Assembly: GCA_020439485.1 (NCBI GenBank)
Contig: JAGQSP010000088.1
Coordinates: 2,932-9,758 of the forward strand
Direction of reading: 5' to 3'
DNA: 6,827 bases
Source: Acidimicrobiales bacterium
GTDB lineage: Bacteria; Actinomycetota; Acidimicrobiia; Acidimicrobiales; Poriferisodalaceae
The notes under the pieces are model-generated. The model had not been told where the DNA came from. It worked only from the letters and a program-made list of their open reading frames with translations, and made no database searches. A program made the position numbers and the translations under genes. Positions 1-6,237 of the stretch are shown here, piece after piece; within the stretch, counting starts at the first letter, position 1, and every line of letters starts with the position of its first letter.

Positions 1-1206
1 GGCCCACTCGAGATCAATGATTCGGGCGAGATCGGTGACGACGTCTTGAACGTTTACGGCACACAAGCCGACGACGAGATCGAGATCCGCCCGACGTCGG
101 TGCGCACCCCAGGCGAGACCGTGGGCTTCCGTGGCTCTGAAAGGCTCAACGTTTACGGCGAAGCGGGCGACGACGTTATGACCATCGATGTCATCGCCGG
201 CTTCAGGCCCAAGGTGCTGTCGCCAGCCCTCATCGTTCTCGGCGGATCCGGCGCCGACACCTTGATTCTCACCAGCGAGGCCGAGTGTTTCGTGTCCGAT
301 TCGCTGTTGGTGCACCCCAAGACCGGTCGCACCGTCGACAGTGTCATCGTGTCGATTCCTGGTGTAGGCGACTTCGATGTCGCCGAGGTCGAGGTCCTGC
401 ACTATGACTGTGCCAACGAGTCAGGCACCAGGCCGCTGCAGCGCGGCTACTGGATCGTCGATGAGGATGGCAACGTCACAGCCTTTGGCGTCACCGACTT
501 CGGCGACAATGTGAACCCCTCGGCTCCGGTCACAGGATTGGCCAGCCGCCTCGACAAGCAGGGTTACTGGACGGTTGAAGCCAACGGTCGCGTCACCCCG
601 TTCGGTTGGGCCGACGATCACGGCGACCTCGTCGACCTGGGTATCGAGCCTGCCCACCCAATCGTTGGTATCTCGAGTCTTCCCGATGGCGAGGGCTACT
701 ACCTGCTCGGGCGCGACGGCGGCATCTTCGCCTTCAAATCACCGTTCTACGGTTCGACCGGCAACATCGTGCTCGACCTTCCGGTCAAGGCGATGGACGT
801 CGCGCCGGGTGGCAACGGCTACTGGTTCGTCGCTGCCGATGGTGGTGTGTTCGCATACGGGCCAGGCGCCGGTTTCCACGGTTCGCTGCCCGAGTACGTC
901 CGCTACGAAGACCTGGCCGCCGACATCGTCGGCATGGCCGCTACCGCTTCGGGCAAGGGATACTGGCTGGTCGCCGCCGATGGCGGCGTGTTCGCATTCG
1001 GTGACGCGCCGTTCCTGGGCTCGGTCCCCGGAGTTCTCGGCCCGGTAGATCTGGCGGCGCCGATCGTGGGAATCGTAGCGACGCCGTCGGGTAACGGTTA
1101 CTGGATCGTGGCAGAGGACGGTGGCGTGTTCACCTTCGGCGATGCCCCGTTCGTCGGTGGATTTGGCGGAACGGGAACCGGTGGTGTGACCGCCCTTGCC
1201 GGGTAA
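1..1206 (+). CDS. Large exported repeat protein, 3' part (RTX-like acidic motifs plus six GYW repeats)
   Basis: The frame is open from base 1, so the gene starts upstream of the window. A TTG at 46 exists, but coding sequence (GPLEINDSGEIGDDV) clearly precedes it. About 401 residues remain. Residues 16-88 carry three glycine/aspartate motifs: LNVYGTQADDEI, LNVYGEAGDDVM and LGGSGADTLIL. The last fits the RTX calcium-binding nonapeptide pattern GGxGxDxLx, while the other two are degenerate. From residue 149 there are six repeats of 39-47 residues beginning GYW or GYY and reading roughly GYWxVxxDGGVFxFGDAxFxGS. I know such repeats from secreted proteins of actinobacteria, where a beta-propeller-like fold is plausible. 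The protein ends shortly after the sixth repeat, with no C-terminal anchor. Two Cys residues lie between the RTX-like and GYW parts. An extracellular or cell-surface role is inferred; substrate and activity are unknown, and any catalytic domain would be upstream. Confidence 0.8.
   Translation, partial: GPLEINDSGEIGDDVLNVYGTQADDEIEIRPTSVRTPGETVGFRGSERLNVYGEAGDDVMTIDVIAGFRPKVLSPALIVLGGSGADTLILTSEAECFVSDSLLVHPKTGRTVDSVIVSIPGVGDFDVAEVEVLHYDCANESGTRPLQRGYWIVDEDGNVTAFGVTDFGDNVNPSAPVTGLASRLDKQGYWTVEANGRVTPFGWADDHGDLVDLGIEPAHPIVGISSLPDGEGYYLLGRDGGIFAFKSPFYGSTGNIVLDLPVKAMDVAPGGNGYWFVAADGGVFAYGPGAGFHGSLPEYVRYEDLAADIVGMAATASGKGYWLVAADGGVFAFGDAPFLGSVPGVLGPVDLAAPIVGIVATPSGNGYWIVAEDGGVFTFGDAPFVGGFGGTGTGGVTALAG
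445..1200 (+). repeat. Six GYW-type protein repeats within the exported protein gene
   Basis: Repeat units begin at the GYW/GYY codons at 445, 562, 694, 817, 958 and 1096, giving spacings of 117, 132, 123, 141 and 138 bases. The first two are the most diverged (DEDGNVTAFG, EANGRVTPFG). The last three are near-identical in the core (AADGGVFAYG, AADGGVFAFGDAPF, AEDGGVFTFGDAPF). The DNA differs at many synonymous positions, so these are old, protein-level repeats rather than a recent tandem expansion. Confidence 0.85.
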
Positions 1207-1219
1207 CCACTGAAAGTGG
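1207..1219 (+). terminator. Small hairpin directly after the stop codon, possible weak terminator
   Basis: A perfect stem CCACT/AGTGG with a GAA loop begins on the base after the TAA stop. A second small hairpin, CTGC-TAC-GCAG, follows at 1225-1235. Neither has a U tract, so intrinsic termination is uncertain. They may instead protect the 3' end of the mRNA. Confidence 0.3.
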
Positions 1220-1362
1220 CGCGACTGCTACGCAGAGTGTAATCTCAGTTGTGTGAAATCGGCGTGGCCGAACGGCGTTAGACAACTGATGGGTGGCGTG
1301 GATGGATCCGGCAGGCAGCGATCCGAGCACTCAGGGTGGTCGCGAGTCGCCGGAACGTGTCA

Positions 1363-1374
1363 ATTTCGTGAAAT
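1363..1374. promoter_or_regulatory. Dyad ATTTC-GT-GAAAT, possible operator
   Basis: A perfect inverted repeat of two 5-base arms around GT, lying about 150 bases upstream of the Thr-rich protein start. The half-element GTGAAAT recurs at 1253-1259 and 1428-1434 in the same gap. A relatively AT-rich palindrome in GC-rich intergenic DNA could be a regulator site, but no regulator gene is in the window, and a match this short can arise by chance. Confidence 0.25.
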
Positions 1375-1511
1375 CGAAGTAGCCGTGTGTCATCACAAGT
1401 TGGCATGGAATAGCATCGCCACGGTCCGTGAAATGCCCGTTGCGATGGGGTGTAGAGAACGATTTTCCAGCGTTTTGGGTATCGGTCCGGACGCGGTGGG
1501 TGAGAGTTGGT

Positions 1512-1517
1512 GAGGGA
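1512..1517 (+). promoter_or_regulatory. Ribosome binding site GAGGGA for the Thr-rich surface protein
   Basis: This purine-rich Shine-Dalgarno-like sequence ends four bases before ATG 1522 and favours that start. The in-frame TTG 1507 and GTG 1510 lie upstream of or within it, and GTG 1519 is too close to it. Confidence 0.5.
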
Positions 1518-1521
1518 AGTG

Positions 1522-2262
1522 ATGGCACGTAGGCGAAAGGCAACACCCGCTATCGGCATCGCGTCGCTCGTCGTGTTTGCCTTCTCGTTGCTTGTGATTG
1601 CGGCCTCTTCGACCGCCGGCGCCCAGGAGTTGTGCCAGGATCCCAACGATCCTCTGGTATTGATCCCGTGCCCGACGACGACCACCACGACCACTACTAC
1701 GTCAACTACGACCACCACGACCGAGAAGCCGACCACCACCACCACTTCGACGACGACATCGACCACGTCGACCACCTCGACGACAACCACCACCACTCGT
1801 CCAGAGCGCACCACCACCACGCAGCGTCGCCCGGCCATCACCACGACCACCGTTCAGGAGCCGGTCACTTCCACCACGACGATCGTCGAAGCGACGGTGC
1901 CCGTCGACAGCACTACGACGACCACGGCCACCTCGGTCGGAGCCGGCACAACCGAGAACACCAGCGACATCTCGGGCGAAGGCACCACCGACACCGATTC
2001 GGCCGAAGCGACGACGACCACCCAGGCCAGCACCAGCACCTCGGTCGAGCAGTCATCTGACGATGACGACCAGAGCTCGACGGCTGCCGGCGGCGCCGTC
2101 GACGACCGCGGGTCGGGTCCTGTCCTGCCGGTCGACGCCGGCGGCTCGGCCACCGGCCTCGTGTGGGTGATCCTGATAGCTCTCAATGTGCTCATGATCG
2201 GCGCGGTGCTTATCAGGCGCCGCCTGCGGCGCAATGCCATGGTGGGCCTCGGACCCGTTTGA
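1522..2262 (+). CDS. Secreted Thr-rich stalk protein with C-terminal membrane anchor
   Basis: 246 residues from ATG 1522. The N-terminus is a textbook signal peptide: basic MARRRK, a hydrophobic core at about 11-28 and a likely cleavage after TAGA (residues 31-34). A short segment with Cys38 and Cys50 follows. Next comes a Thr tract (52-92, 33 Thr) broken by Ser and one EKP, then a Thr/Ser/Pro region to about 175 and an acidic patch near 180-183 (DDDD). At the end are LPVDAG (202-207), a membrane helix at about 212-231 and an Arg-rich tail (RRRLRR). The layout matches a cell-surface protein on a stiff, probably O-glycosylated stalk. The end looks like a sortase signal, but D-A replaces the T of LPxTG, so simple membrane anchoring is equally likely. 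No catalytic domain is visible and the function is unknown. Thr-stalk proteins of this kind are common in actinobacteria. Confidence 0.82.
   Translation: MARRRKATPAIGIASLVVFAFSLLVIAASSTAGAQELCQDPNDPLVLIPCPTTTTTTTTTSTTTTTTEKPTTTTTSTTTSTTSTTSTTTTTTRPERTTTTQRRPAITTTTVQEPVTSTTTIVEATVPVDSTTTTTATSVGAGTTENTSDISGEGTTDTDSAEATTTTQASTSTSVEQSSDDDDQSSTAAGGAVDDRGSGPVLPVDAGGSATGLVWVILIALNVLMIGAVLIRRRLRRNAMVGLGPV
1675..1797 (+). repeat. ACN triplet (poly-Thr) low-complexity tract
   Basis: Forty-one codons, 33 of them Thr, using ACC, ACG, ACT and ACA mixed together. The codon mixture argues for selection on the Thr-rich protein rather than recent triplet slippage. The tract generates long spurious frames: His/Asp-rich in another + frame and Val-rich on the opposite strand. 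Confidence 0.85.
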
Positions 2263-2264
2263 CC

Positions 2265-2283
2265 GGGCCGCTCGGCGCGGCTC
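2265..2283 (+). terminator. GC-rich hairpin after the Thr-rich protein gene, possible terminator
   Basis: A seven-pair stem, GGGCCGC/GCGGCTC (one G-U pair), around the loop TCGGC, starts three bases after the TGA stop at 2260-2262. It is followed by AAATTGT, which is only a weak U run. It lies just before GTG 2294 and would separate the surface-protein gene from the downstream operon, or attenuate transcription into it. Confidence 0.35.
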
Positions 2284-2293
2284 AAATTGTCTG

Positions 2294-3427
2294 GTGCCAA
2301 CCCAACATCGCCCCTCACCCGACGACCGCGTGTTTGCCTCCCGCATAGAGCGGGCGCGCGCCCAGCTCGACAGGCTCGGCTGCGACGCTCTGTGCGTGTC
2401 GGTAGGCGCCGACCTGCCCTATCTGATCGGGTACGAGGCCATGCCGCTCGAGCGGCTGACCATGCTGGTGGTCGACCGCAGCGGTCATCCGACCTTGGTG
2501 ATCCCCGAACTCGAGGTTGCTCGCGTTGAACAGCGCCCTGATGTGTTCGAGGTCGTGGGTTGGGGCGAGACCGAAGACCCGATCACCTTGGTCTCCAAGC
2601 GGCTCGGCAACGCCGGCAAGATCGCCATGGGTGACACCACCTGGGCTCGTTTCGTAGTCGACCTCGTCAACCACCGCCCCTCGGTCGAGTTGATGCGGTC
2701 GGCGCCTGTGATGTCGCCGCTGCGCTCGGTCAAGGACGCGGCCGAGATCGACGCGCTTCGAACCGCAGCTGAGGCCGCCGACCGGGTGATAGCTCAGATC
2801 CAGGCCGGTGACGTGGCGTTGGTCGGGCGCACCGAGGCCGAGGTTTCGGCAGATGTTTCGGCCAGGCTCATCGCCGAGGGCCACGACGTAGTGAACTTCG
2901 CCATCGTGGCCGCCGGCCCCAACGCTGCTTCTCCGCACCACCACGCCGGTTCGACGGTGATCTCAGAGCGAGACTGTGTGCTGTTCGACATCGGCGGAAC
3001 GCTGGCCGGCTATTGCTCCGACATCACCAGGTGTGTGTCGATCGGTGAGCCGTCCAGCGAGATGGCCGACCTGTACTCGGTGCTACACGAGGCTCAGCGG
3101 GCCGCGGTCGGCATCGCCGGCTCGGGTGCCGACGTCACCTGCCAAGACGTCGATCGAGAGGCTCGCCGAATTATCACCGAGGCCGGCTATGGGAAGTACT
3201 TCATCCACCGCACCGGTCACGGCATCGGCATGGAAGAGCACGAGGACCCCTACATCGTCGAGGGCAACGATGCTCCGCTGGTGGCGGGCAACGCGTTCTC
3301 GGTAGAGCCGGGAATCTACGTTCCGGGTCGTCACGGAGCGCGCCTGGAAGACATCGTCGTGGCTGGCGACGGTGGGCCCGACCAGCTCAACCAGGCCGAT
3401 CACTCTCTAGTGATCGTCGGGGGCTGA
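2294..3427 (+). CDS. M24 family metallopeptidase (Xaa-Pro aminopeptidase/dipeptidase type)
   Basis: Predicted cytoplasmic peptidase that removes or splits residues next to proline. From GTG 2294 it is 377 residues. The N-terminal creatinase-like domain spans about 12-140 (FASRIERARAQL onward), and the C-terminal pita-bread catalytic domain about 145-375. All five expected metal ligands are visible: Asp232 and Asp243 (FDIGGTLAGYCSD), His309 (HRTGHGIGMEEHE), Glu338 (VEPGIY) and Glu352 (RLEDIV). A His cluster (SPHHHAG, 214-219) precedes them where the family has a substrate-binding His. It appears intact and catalytically competent. The start is uncertain. ATG 2234 would overlap the previous gene and read through the hairpin at 2265-2283, and GTG 2330 begins right at the conserved domain. 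None has a good ribosome binding site. The next gene starts seven bases after the stop, so co-transcription with the downstream genes is likely. The exact substrate cannot be told. Confidence 0.9.
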   Translation: MPTQHRPSPDDRVFASRIERARAQLDRLGCDALCVSVGADLPYLIGYEAMPLERLTMLVVDRSGHPTLVIPELEVARVEQRPDVFEVVGWGETEDPITLVSKRLGNAGKIAMGDTTWARFVVDLVNHRPSVELMRSAPVMSPLRSVKDAAEIDALRTAAEAADRVIAQIQAGDVALVGRTEAEVSADVSARLIAEGHDVVNFAIVAAGPNAASPHHHAGSTVISERDCVLFDIGGTLAGYCSDITRCVSIGEPSSEMADLYSVLHEAQRAAVGIAGSGADVTCQDVDREARRIITEAGYGKYFIHRTGHGIGMEEHEDPYIVEGNDAPLVAGNAFSVEPGIYVPGRHGARLEDIVVAGDGGPDQLNQADHSLVIVGG

Positions 3428-3434
3428 CCGCCTC

Positions 3435-4277
3435 GTGGCAGCAACCTTCATGCTCCAATGGGCAACGGGTGGCTTGTTCTTCTTGTGGGTGACCACCAGA
3501 CGGCGAGAGGTCAGCCTGGGTTATGGCTGGCTGATGAGAGGCACCTACATAATCATCGCCGGGCTCGGGCTGATAGCGGGTCTGAGGTGGGGTTCGATTC
3601 CGGTAAGGGAGGTTTCGGCCGCCGCGGTTGTGGTGGCGGGTGCCATAGCGCTGGCTTCGTCCATCGTGCGCCGGCGCGCGGGGGTGTCGGGGCACAAGGC
3701 CGAGCACGACCGGCGCACCGAACGAGTAGCGGCGATGACCGGCATCGAGCGCAGCGCTGCCGCGCGCGACGATTCGTTGCCAGAGTTCGATCCGCGGCTC
3801 GATCTGATCGCTCCGGTGTTGGGTGTGGTGGGCCTGGTGGCGGCGGGGTTCGAAGCCGAAACCAACACGGTCCTCGCCGTGGCGCGCAACCTGGCCGGAG
3901 CCGCGTTCATCGGGGCCGTTACCGACGCCATGTTGCTGGGCCACTGGTATCTCGTCCAGCCAGGGTTGAAGAGGGCGTCGTTGCTCGAGTTGGTGCGATA
4001 TGTGGGCTGGACGTGGTTTCCAGAGGTCGTCTTGTTGCTCGTGCCTACCGGCATGGTCTCGGTGTGGACCGGAGCCATCGACGACGGCTACCAGGGGATT
4101 CTCGGCTGGTTCTGGGGGGTGTCGGCGGTGAGCACCATCGTGCTGGTGGGGGTGACGGTGGCGGCCTTGCGCGAGCGCTCGTACTCGGCGGTGATGGCGG
4201 CCACGGGCTTGTTGTATCTGGCGATTCTCACCGCGTTCGGCACCGATCTGGTGGCCAGGGCCGTGTTGGTCGGGTGA
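3435..4277 (+). CDS. Uncharacterised polytopic membrane protein, coupled to the NHEJ ligase gene
   Basis: 280 residues from GTG 3435, with ATG 3450 as an alternative start. I do not recognise the family. About eight membrane segments can be read: 4-19, 33-50, 59-78, 123-139, 150-174, 186-210, 219-245 and 250-278. A charged hydrophilic loop lies at about 79-121 (RRRAGVSGHKAEHDRRTER), probably cytoplasmic by the positive-inside rule. Segment 5 ends in GAVTDAMLLGHWYLVQPGL, where His170, Trp171 and Tyr172 look like a conserved-type motif. Segment 6 carries GWTWFPE. There are no ATP-binding or protease motifs. The gene lies seven bases after the peptidase stop, and its stop overlaps the ligase start in GTGA (4274-4277). 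That suggests co-expression and translational coupling with DNA repair genes. It could be a transporter-like or redox/heme membrane protein, but nothing here decides it. Confidence 0.85.
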   Translation: MAATFMLQWATGGLFFLWVTTRRREVSLGYGWLMRGTYIIIAGLGLIAGLRWGSIPVREVSAAAVVVAGAIALASSIVRRRAGVSGHKAEHDRRTERVAAMTGIERSAAARDDSLPEFDPRLDLIAPVLGVVGLVAAGFEAETNTVLAVARNLAGAAFIGAVTDAMLLGHWYLVQPGLKRASLLELVRYVGWTWFPEVVLLLVPTGMVSVWTGAIDDGYQGILGWFWGVSAVSTIVLVGVTVAALRERSYSAVMAATGLLYLAILTAFGTDLVARAVLVG

Positions 4278-5245
4278 TCTCCGACCTGACGCCGATGTTG
4301 GCGACGGCCGGCGAGCTCCCGGTCGACGACGACGGCTGGGCGTACGAGTTCAAGTGGGACGGCATGCGCTGTCTGGTTCGTCGTCACGCCCACGGGGTCG
4401 ACCTGTTGACCCGAACCGGACGCAACGTCGCGGCTTCGTTTCCAGAGTTGCTCGAGTTCGCTCAGCTCTTGCCGCTGGACACCGTGGTCGATGGCGAGGT
4501 GGTTGCCCTCGACGACGCCGGCCGACCCGACTTTGCTCTCCTGCAGCGCCGCATGAACGTCGCCGCTGCGGCGCTCGACACCAGGTTGCTCGAATCGGTG
4601 CCGGTGTCGTTCTTCCCGTTCGATCTGCTGGAGTTCGACGGCCACGACCTGAGGGAGCTTCCCTGGCATCAGCGCCGACGGCTGCTGGAATCTGCCGAAC
4701 TGGATGGTCCTCGATGGCGTGTGCCGCCGGCGTTCGAGTCCGACGGCGCCACGGTTCTGGATGCGGCCCGCCGTCTGTCGCTGGAAGGGGTGGTCGCCAA
4801 GCGCCGCGACTCGGCCTATCGACCGGGCGCCCGCTCGTCGGCGTGGCGCAAGATCAAGCTGGTGGCCCGAGACGAGTTTGTGGTGGTTGGGTGGACCGAG
4901 GGCTCCGGGAGACGCCAGCACACCCTGGGAGCCCTGCTGCTGGCCGCCTACGACGGCGGGCATCTTCGCTACGTCGGGTCGGTGGGAACAGGGTTCGACG
5001 ACCAGGTACTCGAGCTCTTGCGGAACTCTCTCGAGCCGATCGAACGTCCAGACGACCCGTGCGAGCTGGGTCCACAGCGGCCCCGGGCCCGCTGGACCAA
5101 GCCCGAGCTCGTCGTGGAAGTCGCCTATGGGGAGTGGACGCGCGGGCCCGTGCTGAGGCACCCTTCCTTTTGCGGGATACGCCACGACCGACGGGCCAAC
5201 GAGGTCGACATGCCGTCGACCGGGCGTCGCGAGAGGCTCGACTGA
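4274..5245 (+). CDS. ligD: ATP-dependent DNA ligase, NHEJ type (stand-alone LigD ligase domain)
   Basis: 323 residues from GTG 4274. It seals nicks and ends by forming a lysyl-AMP intermediate, in this context during non-homologous end joining. The open frame extends far upstream, but that part is a shadow of the membrane-protein gene; the conserved N-terminus begins at ISDLTPMLA. Nucleotidyltransferase motifs appear in order: motif I FKWDGMR with nucleophile Lys27 (26-32), DGEVVAL (73-79), motif III FPFDLLEFDG (114-123), motif IV EGVVAKR (171-177) and motif V WRKIKL (191-196). The OB-fold follows from about 200, with RWTKPELVVEVAYGEWT (273-289) and LRHPSF (294-299). This is a complete ligase core. 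No polymerase or 3'-phosphoesterase domain is fused to it, unlike classical LigD. LigC-type ligases are the close alternative name. It overlaps the upstream gene by four bases, and ku follows after 23 bases. Confidence 0.93.
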   Translation: MISDLTPMLATAGELPVDDDGWAYEFKWDGMRCLVRRHAHGVDLLTRTGRNVAASFPELLEFAQLLPLDTVVDGEVVALDDAGRPDFALLQRRMNVAAAALDTRLLESVPVSFFPFDLLEFDGHDLRELPWHQRRRLLESAELDGPRWRVPPAFESDGATVLDAARRLSLEGVVAKRRDSAYRPGARSSAWRKIKLVARDEFVVVGWTEGSGRRQHTLGALLLAAYDGGHLRYVGSVGTGFDDQVLELLRNSLEPIERPDDPCELGPQRPRARWTKPELVVEVAYGEWTRGPVLRHPSFCGIRHDRRANEVDMPSTGRRERLD

Positions 5246-5259
5246 ACCCGCTCGATAAC

Positions 5260-5263
5260 GGAG
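5260..5263 (+). promoter_or_regulatory. Ribosome binding site GGAG for ku
   Basis: GGAG lies five bases before ATG 5269, inside the 23-base ligase-ku gap. It fixes the ku start at MPRAIWNG, the usual N-terminus of bacterial Ku. It is the clearest ribosome binding site in this gene run. Confidence 0.6.
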
Positions 5264-5268
5264 ATCTC

Positions 5269-6228
5269 ATGCCACGTGCCATTTGGAACGGTTCGATCAG
5301 CTTCGGGCTGGTGACGATCCCGGTCAAGATGTACAACGCCGTGTCGCGCAAGTCGGTCAGCTTCAACCAGCTCGACGAGCGCACCATGAGCCGGATCAAG
5401 TACAAGAAGGTCTCTGCGGCCGATGGCTCCGAGGTTCCGGCCGACAAGATCGTGCGGGCGTTCGAATACGCCAAGGGTCAGTACGTTCTGGTCAGCGACG
5501 AGGAGATCCAGTCGGTTGCGCCCAAGGCCGGGCGCGCGATCGACATCGAAGCGTTCGTCGACATCTCAGACATCGATCCCATGTCGTTCGACGGCTCTTA
5601 CTACCTCGCACCGACCGAGGGATTCGAGAAGGCCTACCGATTGCTGAGCGAGGCCATGGAGGACGAGGGCAAGGTTGCCATCGCCAGGTTCGTGCGCAGC
5701 AACAAGCAGATGCTCGCGGCTATCCGGCCCAACGGCGGCCGCATGGAGCTGGCCACCCTCGTGTACGCAGACGAGATGGTGTCGCCCCAGTCGATCCCCG
5801 AGCTGGAAGCGGTCGCCGACGTCGAGGTGACGCAGGCCGAGTTGTCGATGGCCAAGCAGTTGATCGCTTCACTCGAGCGCGATTTCGACGTCTCCGAGTA
5901 CCAGGACACCCATCGCAATCAACTGATCGACCTGCTCGAGCGCAAGGCCGCTGGCGAAGAGGTCGTGATGTCGGTGCCCGAGGTAGACGACGGCAAGGTC
6001 GTCGATCTGCTGGCTGCGCTGGAGGCATCGGTGGCGGCGGCCAAGGCGTCGCGAGCAGGGTCTGGCGACGGCGTCGGCAGCGACGACGGCCAGCAGGCAC
6101 CGGCCAAGAAGGCCACCCGCAAGCGCGCTCCTGCCAAGAAGCAGGCTGCCAAGAAGGCTGCCGCCGACAAGAGTGCCGCCAAGAAGGCCACCGCCAAGAC
6201 CTCGGCGCGAGCCAAGAAGAGCGCGTGA
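5269..6228 (+). CDS. ku: Ku, DNA end-binding protein of bacterial NHEJ
   Basis: 319 residues. Bacterial Ku forms a homodimeric ring that threads onto double-strand break ends and recruits the ligase and polymerase. The N-terminus IWNGSISFGLVTIPVKMY (5-22) is the family signature. It is followed by FNQLDERT, RIKYKKVSAADGSEV, the beta-barrel region with YVLVSDEEI and FVDISDIDP, SYYLAPTEG, the FVRSNKQMLAAIRP bridge region, and LATLVYADEM (161-170). The core extends to about 250 with the usual YQDTHRNQLIDLLERK stretch. Residues 278-319 form a Lys/Ala tail with repeated AKK units (13 Lys, 3 Arg), preceded by an acidic/Gly linker (about 264-274). Lys-rich tails are known in several actinobacterial Ku proteins and help DNA binding. 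The zinc-binding Cys residues found in some Ku proteins are absent. It lies between the ligase and polymerase genes in one apparent operon. Confidence 0.96.
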   Translation: MPRAIWNGSISFGLVTIPVKMYNAVSRKSVSFNQLDERTMSRIKYKKVSAADGSEVPADKIVRAFEYAKGQYVLVSDEEIQSVAPKAGRAIDIEAFVDISDIDPMSFDGSYYLAPTEGFEKAYRLLSEAMEDEGKVAIARFVRSNKQMLAAIRPNGGRMELATLVYADEMVSPQSIPELEAVADVEVTQAELSMAKQLIASLERDFDVSEYQDTHRNQLIDLLERKAAGEEVVMSVPEVDDGKVVDLLAALEASVAAAKASRAGSGDGVGSDDGQQAPAKKATRKRAPAKKQAAKKAAADKSAAKKATAKTSARAKKSA

Positions 6229-6237
6229 TGAAGCCGC

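Larger units (their letters stand above)
1207..1521. other. Intergenic region of about 315 bases without a convincing gene
   Basis: Short open frames cross this stretch (for example one starting at 1253), but none has a convincing ribosome binding site or recognisable protein, and all look like chance frames. The gap should hold the promoter of the Thr-rich surface protein gene. Candidate -10-like elements are TGTAAT at 1238-1243 and an extended TGTAGAGA at 1451-1458. Neither has a good -35 partner at the usual spacing, so I do not call a promoter. A 12-bp dyad at 1363-1374 and an 8-bp palindrome GTCCGGAC at 1485-1492 are also present. Confidence 0.6.

Noticed and set aside
1265..1275. TGGCCGAACGG resembles a tRNA D-arm (box A)
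   Set aside because: No GTTCGANNC T-arm motif and no anticodon stem-loop at the right distance downstream, so it is not a tRNA.
1278..1850. 190-residue frame on the - strand rich in Val
   Set aside because: It is the complement of the ACN Thr tract plus intergenic DNA. The poly-Val stretch is an artefact of repeat complementarity, with no recognisable protein.
1632..2060. His/Asp-rich + strand frame that could suggest a metal-binding protein
   Set aside because: It is a frame-shifted reading of the ACC/ACG repeats inside the Thr-rich protein gene, which has a signal peptide and anchor in its own frame.
3458..4273. Long N-terminal extension of the ligase frame (would make a 595-residue protein)
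   Set aside because: The extension is Gly/Arg-rich out-of-frame sequence of the membrane-protein gene. Ligase homology begins at ISDLTPMLA after GTG 4274.
4088..5185. 365-residue frame on the - strand opposite the ligase
   Set aside because: Low-information shadow frame opposite a gene with all ligase motifs; high GC creates long antisense frames.
4354..5268. Upstream extension of the ku frame through the ligase gene
   Set aside because: The translation is Arg/Pro-rich shadow sequence. Ku begins at MPRAIWNG with a ribosome binding site at 5260-5263.
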